From JBCDHN01 sp965224535 (GTDB lineage Bacteria > Verrucomicrobiota > Verrucomicrobiia > Verrucomicrobiales > DEV007): DNA of 64,000 nt. Location of the stretch: positions 62,001 to 126,000 of the forward strand of contig CBDCZR010000043.1 in the NCBI GenBank assembly GCA_965224535.1, read 5' to 3'. Made by a program: the position numbers and the translations under genes. Of the stretch, positions 16,295 through 25,000 are shown in pieces; the stretch's first letter is position 1; the number at the start of each line of letters is the position of its first letter. A model generated the notes under the pieces. It was not told the DNA's origin, did not search any database, and was given only the letters and a program-made list of their open reading frames with translations.

Positions 16295-17974
16295 CTAACA
16301 AACCCGCTTGGCGACGGTGATTCGGGAAACGCCGCCGTTTTCGCCCCGTTCGTAGCGAACCTCGTCAAAAACCTGGCGAATCACGCCAACACCCATGCCC
16401 CCGGCTTTTGGTTCATCCGCGGTGGTTGGAGGTTCGGGAAGCTCTTCGCCGGCAACGCCCTTTCCTTCGTGCTCCACGCGAAATTCCAGCGAATCCAACG
16501 TTGCCGCGGCATAGACCCGCACGGGACCGCCGCCCACCTCACAGTAGGCGTGCTTGCAGATGTTGGTGAGGATCTCATCGCAGCCCAGGACGACAAAACC
16601 CGCCGTTTCGTCGTCAAATCCGCAGAATTTGGCCCAGTTTTCGACAAATTCCCGGCCACCGGCGATGGAATCCGCCGAGCAGGTGAATTCGTAGGTTTCG
16701 GCCGGGCGAGTCCGGCGATCTTCAAACACCAGCACGGTGGAGTCGTCCTGATAGGCGGTTTTTTTCGCAAAATCACGCCACGCGCTGGAAATGGCGCCCA
16801 GGACGTTGGTTTGGCCCTTGGCGGAGGCGGCGGAGGAGGCCAGCGCGGCATCGAACGCCCCATCCTCAAAATATTCGCCAGCGTCGTTTTGCGTCTCCAA
16901 AATGCCGTCGCTCAGGACCATCCACGCGGAGCCGGCGGCGAGCGAGTATGTCTCCGCGCGAAAGTTGAGGGCGCTGCTGATGCCCAACGGCGGGTTGGGA
17001 GCCACGGGCAGGTCCTCCCAGCCGCCGGGGCGCAGAATTTTTGGGGGAAGCGCGCCGCAAAGGCAAACGCTGACCCGGCGGGGGAGGGGATCGATCAGCA
17101 GAAACGCCGCGGCGATGAAACGACCGTTGCGCATCACTTCGCAAAGCCGTCCGTTCACCTGACCAACCCACTCGTGCAGCGGAAACTGCGCGGCGCGTTG
17201 CGACAAACTGGCGATGAGCGTGGAGCCGCGCGCCATGTCCAACGCCGCGGGGAAGCCCTTGCCGCAAACGTCGCCGATTCCCAGCAAAATCTGGCCGTCT
17301 TCCAGCTCGTGCCAGAAAAAAAAGTCGCCCCCGGTTTCCGCCGCCGGCTCGTAAAGCGCGCTGATCTCGATTTCGCCAACCGTGGCTTCCGCCGGCGGAA
17401 GAAAGGTCGCCTGGATCTCGTGCGCCAGTTGAAGCTGCTGGCGAACCTCCGCCTCGCGGATCGCGTTTTGGTGCGCCTCCAGCCGAATCAGCGTGACGGC
17501 GATGAGCGCGCCAAAAGTCTCGAAAATCTCCTCGTCGGCGGCGTTGAACGTTTCGCGGTTCAGCGAGTTGACGGCCTGCATCACGCCCAGGCAGCGGTCG
17601 CCGTCCAACAGTGGGATGGTGAGCAAATTTCGCGTGCTCAGGCCGCTTTTTGAGGCTGCGTCCGGAAAATGGCGCGGGTCGCTCTTCGCATCGGCCACGT
17701 TGACGAGTTCCTTGGCGTCGTAGACGTAGCCGGCGATTCCTTTGCCCTTGGGAACGCGGATCGGCTCCTCGCCCGGGTCCTCGATCGTCGAGCGAATGAG
17801 TAGGTCGCCGGTTGCGGGTTCCGGCAGCAAAATGGAGCAGACCTCGCAATCCATGACCTCGCGCGAGCATTCCAGGATTTGGTCCAATAGTTGCTCGACG
17901 TTCTCCGTCCGGCTCAAGTCCCGCGCCACGGTCATGAGCATTTGCTGCCGTTTTTCGGTGGAGACCGGTTGCAT
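16295..17974 (-). CDS. GAF-PP2C(SpoIIE)-HATPase partner-switching regulator
   Basis: 559 residues from ATG 17974, two bases after the STAS gene stop. Domains in order: GAF sensor (about 10-180; LLDQILECSREVMDCEVCSILLPE ... KGIAGYVYDAKELVNVADAKSD), SpoIIE-type PP2C phosphatase (about 190-415; GGDFFFWHELEDGQILLGIGDVCGKGFPAAL, LSDGILETQN, DDSTVLVFE), and an RsbW-like HATPase (about 430-559; N-box CDEILTNICKHAY, then GMGVGVIRQVFDEVRYERG). The phosphatase would activate, and the kinase inactivate, an anti-sigma-factor antagonist, here presumably the adjacent STAS protein. Having both in one chain is notable because they are normally antagonists on separate proteins. Confidence 0.9.
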   Translation of the reverse strand: MQPVSTEKRQQMLMTVARDLSRTENVEQLLDQILECSREVMDCEVCSILLPEPATGDLLIRSTIEDPGEEPIRVPKGKGIAGYVYDAKELVNVADAKSDPRHFPDAASKSGLSTRNLLTIPLLDGDRCLGVMQAVNSLNRETFNAADEEIFETFGALIAVTLIRLEAHQNAIREAEVRQQLQLAHEIQATFLPPAEATVGEIEISALYEPAAETGGDFFFWHELEDGQILLGIGDVCGKGFPAALDMARGSTLIASLSQRAAQFPLHEWVGQVNGRLCEVMRNGRFIAAAFLLIDPLPRRVSVCLCGALPPKILRPGGWEDLPVAPNPPLGISSALNFRAETYSLAAGSAWMVLSDGILETQNDAGEYFEDGAFDAALASSAASAKGQTNVLGAISSAWRDFAKKTAYQDDSTVLVFEDRRTRPAETYEFTCSADSIAGGREFVENWAKFCGFDDETAGFVVLGCDEILTNICKHAYCEVGGGPVRVYAAATLDSLEFRVEHEGKGVAGEELPEPPTTADEPKAGGMGVGVIRQVFDEVRYERGENGGVSRITVAKRVC

Positions 17975-17976
17975 GG

Positions 17977-18315
17977 TCAGGATAGCGCGGCGATGGCCTC
18001 GTCGGCGTTTGGATAGGACCTGATGAATTCGCCTAACTGAACGACGTCGAAGGACGCCGCGGCCCGCCCTTGCAAGCCGCAAACCGCGAATCCCGCGGTG
18101 GAATTCGTCGTGTGCTGGTAGTAGCGCACCACCTCGGCCCAGATGGGCGTGTTGACGAACGTGGTTTCTCTGAAATCGATGACCAAAAACGGCGCCTTCG
18201 CCTCGATGACGGCTCCAACCGCCTCGTGAACCGCCGGCGCAGCCGCCAGATCCGCCTCGCCCGCCAATTCAATGACGACGCCGCCGTTTTCGAGCTGGCG
18301 TTGGGTTAGTTCCAT
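17977..18315 (-). CDS. STAS-domain protein (anti-sigma-factor antagonist-like)
   Basis: 112 residues from ATG 18315; the frame continues upstream to 18354 but MELTQRQLENGGVVIELAGEADLAAAP is a typical STAS start. The beta-strand/helix pattern fits SpoIIAA/RsbV. The usual phosphorylation loop DS[ST]G is not conserved: the equivalent stretch reads TTFVNTPIWAEVVRYY, leaving a threonine as the only likely acceptor. It precedes the GAF-PP2C-HATPase gene by two bases, so the pair is almost certainly co-translated and functionally linked. A sigma factor or anti-sigma target is not in the window. Confidence 0.82.
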   Translation of the reverse strand: MELTQRQLENGGVVIELAGEADLAAAPAVHEAVGAVIEAKAPFLVIDFRETTFVNTPIWAEVVRYYQHTTNSTAGFAVCGLQGRAAASFDVVQLGEFIRSYPNADEAIAALS

Positions 18316-18375
18316 GGTTGGGCGCAACTTTAGGGCCAACGCCGGGCGCGGCAAGCGAATTAGCCAGTCTCCTGG

Positions 18376-21300
18376 TTAGTGTAGGGCGTCGGCTCGTCCT
18401 TCCCGGCGCGGATCGGCCACAGCCTCAAAATCGCCGTTTGGGAGGCGCCGGATGGCCTGGCTGGTGCCCGTTCCGCCGGTTTTGACCTCGTGCCCGCGTT
18501 CGCGGAGAGCCTCGGTCACGTCCACGGCGAATCCGTCTTCAATCCCGACATGGGGCGGCGACCATTGCTGGTGAACGCGCGGGTTGCCGAGGCAAGCTTC
18601 CAGCGGCAGATCCAGGTCGATGAAGCGGTGAATCGCCTGGACCACCTGGGTGATGATGGTCGGCCCGCCAGCCGCGCCTAACGTCAGCACAGGTTCGCCG
18701 TTCTTGAGCACGATCGTGGGGCTCATGCTCGAAAGCGGCCGTTTTCCCGGCTCGATGGTGTTGGCCTCTGCGCCAACGAGGCCGAAAGCGTTGGGGACTC
18801 CCGGTTGGATCGAAAAATCGTCCATCTGGTTGTTCAAAATGACGCCGGTGCCGGGAATCACGACTTTGGAGCCAAATGACGTGTTCACCGTTGCCGTGCA
18901 AGCCACCCACCAGCCTTCGGAATCGGCCACGGTGAAGTGGGTGGTGTGTTTTTCCGGTGGGAGTTTTAAGTTTTCAGTTTTCAGTCTTAAGTCGCCTCCC
19001 TTTGGTCCCTGGCGTCCCTTCGGTCCCTCAAAAACCAGATCCACGCCCGGCGGAGTGGAATAACCGGGGACCTCAGCCGCGAGGCTTAGGTTGATGCGTT
19101 GGGCCAGCTCCGCCGCGTAATCTGCGCTGGCGAGGCTCTTGGGAACCCGCGCAAAATCGGCGTCGCCCAGCCAATGGGCGCGGTCGGCAAAGGCCAGTTT
19201 CATCGCCTCGATGAGGAGGTGGGCGCGGTCGGTTTCATCCATGCCGGCGACGTCGAAGTTACCCAGAATGTTGAGAATTTGCGCGACGTGAACTCCGCCG
19301 GAACTCGGCGGAGGCATGCCCACGATCTCGTAGCCTCGGTAGGTGGATCGAACCGGCTCGCGCTGGCGCAGCTTGTAGTTCGCGAAGTCTTGGACGGTGA
19401 TGATTCCGCCGTTTTCGGACATCCAGGCGGCGGTTTTTTCGGCGAACGGGCCTCCGTAAAAATGGGAAATACCGTCGCGCGCGATTGCCCGGTAGGTCGC
19501 GGCCAAATCCGGTTGTCGCAGCACCTCACCAGCCTCCAGCGGCTCTCCATGCGGCAGGAAAACTCTCGCAGCCTCGCCAAATTTTTCGAAATGCGCGCGA
19601 TTGCCGCTCGCCCTGCGTTCCCAAGCGGAATCGACCGGAAAACCGCGCTCGGCGATGGCGATTCCCGCCTCCAGGCACTCTGCAAGGCTGAGCCTGCCGA
19701 ATTCGCGCAAAACGTGGTCGTAGACCGCCAGCGAACCGGGAATTCCCGACGCCAGCGGACCGGTTTTGCTAGCCTGCGCGTCCGCCTTGCCGTCATCGCC
19801 CACAAACATATCGCGCGTCGCCGCGGCAGGCGCCATTTCCCGGCCATCGAAGGCGAAAATCTCGCCTTCCGGGTTGCGCGCCAACATGAAGCAACCGCCG
19901 CCGATGCCGCTGTTGTGACCATCGACGACGCCGAGGGTCAAACCCGCCGCGACGGCGGCATCGACCGCGTTTCCGTTGCGTCGCAGCACGTCCAAAGCCG
20001 CTTGCGTTGCCAGCGGATGACCGGTTGCGGCTCCGGCCCGCGAACCGGCGGCGTGATTGGCGCTTGGTGGAGGTGTTAGGGCTCCATCGGCACGAATCGG
20101 ACGAATTTGGGTGAGGCGCTCGCCTAACAAAGTTGCCAAATCCGGCAAGTCGTAGTGTGGCAGGGCGCCGTAGACCAAACCTGCCTGTTGCAGGCGCGTA
20201 ACGGGCGTGCTAAGCACATCGCGCCAGCTTTGCAGCGTCTCGGTAACCGACACCTTGCCGAACATTTCCGGCTCCAGCGCGGCGGCGTGAAGCGCCGGAA
20301 TGCCCGCCTCTCCCACAGCGATCAAATCCGGCCGCAAATCGGGTTTTCCGGTGATCTCGCGCAACTTCAAGACGCAGCGCCAAAGGTCCTCGGTTCGCAT
20401 GCCGACGTAGGTTTTGCCCAGCAGGCTGGCCATCGTCGTCTGCCGCCAATCCGGACCGACGAGATCGTCGAAATGGCGGCCCGTGGATTTTGGGCGAGTT
20501 TTCCCGAAGCCGCGCAGTTCCACCAACATCACCTGCACGCCACGTTTCGCGAACCGGCTCAGCTTTTTGGCGGCTTCCGGATTTCCGCCGCCGTGGGCGT
20601 AGATGGCGAATTTGGGCTCGCCGGCGCCTTTGGGCGGACCGGGTAGAATGACGCTCAAGCCGGTGAAATCCGGGGAAAGTTGGCCGGGTTTTCGCGCTCC
20701 AATGAGCTGGCGCACTTTGGCCAAATCCACCGCGGCCCGAGATTTCGCAGGAGGCGCGCTTTCAGCTCGAACCTCGAAAATCGACCGTGCGCCGGGCAAA
20801 TCCAGCACCCGGCCGGTTGGCGTCGCGTTCAGCTCCTCCTCCGGCAAGGTTGTGACTTCCGGCATCGCCATCGGCTCGTCGATTCCGAGCAACGCCCGCC
20901 GAAAAAAGTTGGCCGCGGCGAGCTGCATTTCCGGTGGAAAGCCGTGTTTCCCCTCGATTTCCGCGATTTCGACGCAATCCGGCGATCCCAGCTTCTCGGC
21001 AAAGGACCGCGCCTGCCGGTAAACGTCCCTCGCGCCGTCGATGGCGAAGTAATCCTCCGTCGCGGCCATGATCAGCGTCGGTTTCGGCAGCCGCATGACG
21101 ACGTAGTCCGCGTGATCCATGCCGAAGGCGAGTTGGCCGTGGATGTTTTGCTCGGCGTCTTGCACGCCGATGGTTTCGAGCAGGCTTCGGAATCCGGTTA
21201 GGTAGCAGCCCGGCGCAGCGGCGACAATTCGCTCGTCCAGGGCCATGAGGTAGCTGGTGTTGGTCCCGCCGCCGGAAATTCCGGTGCAGCCGATTTTTTC

Positions 21301-21948
21301 CGCGATAATGTCCGGCCGGCTTTGCAGGTAATCGATGGCGCGCATCCCGTCCCAAATCATCGTCTGCGCAGTGTTCGAGCCGAGCAGCACAGCCCCCTGG
21401 TTGATGAGCATGTGCTCCTGCGTGGTCGCGAACGGCGTGCCGTCGGCCTTGAAGACCTGGCGGCGCTCGCCCTGGCCGATGGGATCGTAGCAAAGCACCG
21501 CGCAGCCGCCCTTGGCGATGACGATGGAGGCGCTTTGGTAGAGGTCGCGGTTCTTGGCGCTGGCGCTGTGGCCGGTGGGGTGCAAGACGGCGGGAAACGG
21601 ACCTTTGCCGGCGGGCAGATACAGCGTGGCGGTGACGTGCAGGCCAGGTTGCGACTCGAAGTAAAGCTTCTCGATCCGGTAGTCGCCGAAATTGCGTGTG
21701 CCGGTGATTTTGGCGTTGAGGGCGGTTTTTTGCGGAAAACCGCCAATGGCTCGGATGAAGGCTGCCTTGCGCTCATTTTGCCAATTTTGGAGCGATTTTG
21801 CATCGGTTAGGGCCTCAAACTCGGCCTGACGCCGGTCCAAAGCTTCGAACGCCTGTTTTTTCAGCCAAGCATCCATCATCTCGTGCATGGGCGCCCGGGC
21901 CAGAGAGCTAACGGTCAAAGTAAGCCAAAAAATCGCGAGGGTCTTCAT
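18376..21948 (-). CDS. Fusion of a secreted alpha/beta hydrolase (acetyl xylan esterase-like) and gamma-glutamyltransferase
   Basis: 1190 residues with an N-terminal signal (MKTLAIFWLTLTVSSLARA). Residues about 40-640 are a hydrolase: GPFPAVLHPTGHSA, YDPIGQGERRQ, and the nucleophile elbow CTGISGGGTN, followed by a second Rossmann-like half. Residues about 640-1190 are a gamma-glutamyltransferase: GNAVDAAVAAGLTLGVVDGHNSGIGGGCFML, GRLSLAECLEAGIAIAERGFPVD, the self-cleaving threonine at T1002 in EKHTTHF, and LNNQMDDFS and LGAAGGPTIITQV. The junction is continuous in one frame with no second signal peptide. Residues 975-996 (GPKGRQGPKGGDLRLKTENL and two more) are encoded by repeat arrays and sit immediately before the processing site. 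Likely periplasmic or outer-surface; substrate unknown. Confidence 0.9.
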   Translation of the reverse strand: MKTLAIFWLTLTVSSLARAPMHEMMDAWLKKQAFEALDRRQAEFEALTDAKSLQNWQNERKAAFIRAIGGFPQKTALNAKITGTRNFGDYRIEKLYFESQPGLHVTATLYLPAGKGPFPAVLHPTGHSASAKNRDLYQSASIVIAKGGCAVLCYDPIGQGERRQVFKADGTPFATTQEHMLINQGAVLLGSNTAQTMIWDGMRAIDYLQSRPDIIAEKIGCTGISGGGTNTSYLMALDERIVAAAPGCYLTGFRSLLETIGVQDAEQNIHGQLAFGMDHADYVVMRLPKPTLIMAATEDYFAIDGARDVYRQARSFAEKLGSPDCVEIAEIEGKHGFPPEMQLAAANFFRRALLGIDEPMAMPEVTTLPEEELNATPTGRVLDLPGARSIFEVRAESAPPAKSRAAVDLAKVRQLIGARKPGQLSPDFTGLSVILPGPPKGAGEPKFAIYAHGGGNPEAAKKLSRFAKRGVQVMLVELRGFGKTRPKSTGRHFDDLVGPDWRQTTMASLLGKTYVGMRTEDLWRCVLKLREITGKPDLRPDLIAVGEAGIPALHAAALEPEMFGKVSVTETLQSWRDVLSTPVTRLQQAGLVYGALPHYDLPDLATLLGERLTQIRPIRADGALTPPPSANHAAGSRAGAATGHPLATQAALDVLRRNGNAVDAAVAAGLTLGVVDGHNSGIGGGCFMLARNPEGEIFAFDGREMAPAAATRDMFVGDDGKADAQASKTGPLASGIPGSLAVYDHVLREFGRLSLAECLEAGIAIAERGFPVDSAWERRASGNRAHFEKFGEAARVFLPHGEPLEAGEVLRQPDLAATYRAIARDGISHFYGGPFAEKTAAWMSENGGIITVQDFANYKLRQREPVRSTYRGYEIVGMPPPSSGGVHVAQILNILGNFDVAGMDETDRAHLLIEAMKLAFADRAHWLGDADFARVPKSLASADYAAELAQRINLSLAAEVPGYSTPPGVDLVFEGPKGRQGPKGGDLRLKTENLKLPPEKHTTHFTVADSEGWWVACTATVNTSFGSKVVIPGTGVILNNQMDDFSIQPGVPNAFGLVGAEANTIEPGKRPLSSMSPTIVLKNGEPVLTLGAAGGPTIITQVVQAIHRFIDLDLPLEACLGNPRVHQQWSPPHVGIEDGFAVDVTEALRERGHEVKTGGTGTSQAIRRLPNGDFEAVADPRREGRADALH
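18962..19027. repeat. Compound 7-base plus 9-base array inside the gamma-glutamyltransferase
   Basis: On the plus strand, heptamers AGTTTTA, AGTTTTC, AGTTTTC, AGTCTTA (18962-18989) are followed by a 10-base spacer and 9-mers TTTGGTCCC, TGGCGTCCC, TTCGGTCCC (19000-19026). The heptamers match the array at 60524-60551, and the 9-mers are the reverse complement of the unit at 616-651. Both families therefore occur side by side here, and both are translated. Confidence 0.8.
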
Positions 21949-22023
21949 GCTCCCAGGTTAGCCCCGATCCACCTCAAAATCTCACTCCTTTGCCATAAAT
22001 CCTCTACCGCGATTTTGACCAAC

Positions 22024-25000
22024 TCAAGCCGTCCAAATCAGCACGACAAAGAGCACCAGAAACAATGCCGCGGTGGCGAATTTGACCAGGGCCGTGCGGT
22101 TTTTCTGGAACTCAATCAACGCCTCGCTGCGTAGGCCGAACATGGCGAGGATGAAGATGATGCCGAGCGGTAGGACGAAGGCGATGTTGTAGAGCAGCAG
22201 GTACCACACCGCCAATCCACTGCCTGCCTGCACCATGTAGTAAATGGTGGGGGCGTATACCTGGCCGGTGCAAGCCAGTTCCAGCACGGAAATGATGACG
22301 CCGCTGACAAAGGCGGCGATGACAAAACGGCGGTGGCGCGCGCCGGTGCGCACGATTTCGCGGACGCGATCTTTGATGATGCCGGGGAGCTGGAGGGTGG
22401 TTTCCTGCAGGCGGCCTTGCAGGCACAAAATGCCGTCGCGCAGGTTCAGCACCATGATGACCAGGACGAAGGCGGCGAGCATCCAGGTTAGGACGGTGCT
22501 GAAGGTTTGCAGCACCTGAAGGCGGGTTACCGCCTCCACTAAGCCGAGCCCGAGCAGAAAGTAGGTGACGAAGACGCCGAGGATAAACGCCAAACCGACG
22601 ACGAGCATTTCCCGCTTTCCGCGACGCGCGATTTGTAGGTAGGAGAGAAAGAGGATGATGGTGGCGAAGGCGCACGGGTTTACGCCGTCGATCAAGCCTG
22701 CGCCGGCGATGACGCCGAGGTTGACCGACGCAAAGCGCTGGCTGATGGCTGCGCCGGCGGTGGCCAGTTCCGCGGCGTCCAGTTTGGCCCAGGAATCGTC
22801 GCCCCGGGAGGAAGCGGCGCGTTGGAGCAATTCGCCCAGCCGGATGATGTCGATCTCCTCCTTGATGAGGTAGCCGGCGCGGGTGAAGATGGCGGGTGTG
22901 ACCAGGCGCTGTTTTTCCGGCACGCCGAAGCGCTCGGCCAGGGCTTCGCTAAGCTGGGCGGAGTGGGATTTGCGGATGTTTTGGGCGTCGATTTGCAGGC
23001 GCGGGAACGAGGAGCGGATGTCGTCCAGCAGGTCCTCAACGCGCTCGCATTCCCCGCAGCCGGGATTGGAGAAAAAGAGCAATTTCACCATGCTGGCCGC
23101 CGGCGGGGCGATTTTTGGCAGGGCGGCGGCGTTGCTGGGCGGGGATGCGGCCGCGGGCGCGCCATTTCGGCTCAGGAAGGCCAGTTCCGCTCCTTTTTTT
23201 GGCGACAGGTTCAATTTTTTGCGGATTTCCTGAAGCGTGTGGGAGGAGATTCGCCGCTCGTCCACGTAGTCTAACAAAAACGCCAACGACTCGTCCAGGC
23301 TGTTGGAGTTGCTCTCCAGGTAGGAGCGGATGCGGTAACCCAGGCTGGAGCGATCCGGAATTTGGCGCAGAGTCTCCCGCAGGCTCCCGGGATCGACCTT
23401 TTCCCCGCGTTCCAGCAGCACGAAGGATGCATCCAGCCGCACGGCGGGCGCGGTGTCGTCCGCCAGGAGCCGGAGTGCGTCCAACGTTTCCTCGCGAAGT
23501 CCGGTCGGAGGGGTGCGCCGAACGGAAGAGCGCTGGAAATGCTCCGAGTCAAAGTAGTGGTACCACGTTCCTCCCTGCCCGGCCACCGCCGGCAAAACGG
23601 CGCGCACTTTGTCTGCCGGATCGCCGGCCACGTTGCGGGCGAAATCCTGGAATTTGCCCCAATTGCTGACGCCCAGCGCGTAAAACGCGGCGCGCCGGTG
23701 ATTGGCGTCCGGCGAATCCAGGAACGGCTCCACCAGCTCAAAAATCTCGCTCGGCTTGGCATGGGCAGCCAAAACCAGGCCCAGCGTTTGCAGCGCCGGT
23801 TGGGCCCGCTCGGTGAGTTTGCGGCTCCAACTCTCCAGGGCGGCTTTGGCTTTGGATTGGCTAACCAAGCCGTTGATTTCATAGTCGGCTAGCTCCCACG
23901 GCTTCAACGTGGCGTTGATGCGGAACACTTCGCCCATCACCGTCTCCAGCATTTCCACCCGCTCGGTGTCCAGCGCGGTTTCCGCTGCTTCAGCTCGAAC
24001 CTGGCTGCTGGGATCGCGAAGCAATCGCTCGACCAGCGGCAACACGTCTGTTCCCGAGGCCCTGGACGCCGCGTAGATGAGCGACATGCGTTGGTCGACG
24101 GTGAAGGTGTCCATCTCATCCATCAAAAACGGCAACACCGAGCCGTTTCCGCCTTTCACCAAGCTGACGGCGGCGTGGAAGCGGATGACCGGCGAGTCTT
24201 GGGACCGGTCGAACACGCGTTTGACCCGTTTCATCAGGTCGCCCAGCACGACAACGGGATCCTCGGTGTTTTCACCCAAAAACGCCTGAAACACCCGTTC
24301 CAGGCGCGAAACCGACGCCGCCGGATAGCGGTTTCCGGCTTGAGCGCGGACCCGCTGGGCGCGAAGCAGATTGCGGTCGAGCTGGAAGTTTTCCAAAATC
24401 GCCGCGTGTTTGGCGGGCTCAGCCGTATCCAGCGCTGCCATGACGATTTTCTGATTTTCGACCACTCCCAAGCCGGCTTTGGCAATGATTCCGAGAGCGG
24501 CGCAAGCGATGTCCAAATCCGCGTGAACGGCGAAACGGCGCGCCAGTTCCAATTCGCCCTGCCCCGCGCTATCGGCCATGGCCCCTAACACTGACAAAAC
24601 GACGTCGGGATCGGCTTCCTTCAGCTCGTCCATCATCGCCTTGGAAACCGGTGCGTTCATTCGATACAACGCGCCGACGACCGGCCCTTTCAGGTCGTCG
24701 TGATCCATGAAAAGCTGCTCCAGGTCCTTTGCGATGCTCCGGTCGCCGAGCCGCGCGATGGCCTTGATCGCGGCAAAGCGGACGAAGTCGTCCTCATCGC
24801 GAGTCAGCGGCACGAGGTGCTTGCTGTAGCTCTGGTCGCGGATTTTTTCGATGGCGTCGAGCGCCCCGGCCCGCACCCGCCAGCGCTCGTCTTTCAAGCA
24901 CTCCAGGATGGCCTTTTGCACGTTGGCGCCCCTAGCTTTGGCTTCACCCAGGCTGATCAGCGTGCCAATGACGAGGTTCTCGCTCTCGTGGCCAAGGAAG

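Noticed and set aside
16204..16368. N-terminal extension of the EboD-like protein
   Set aside because: Low-complexity residues with no family match; ATG 16203 gives the usual length.
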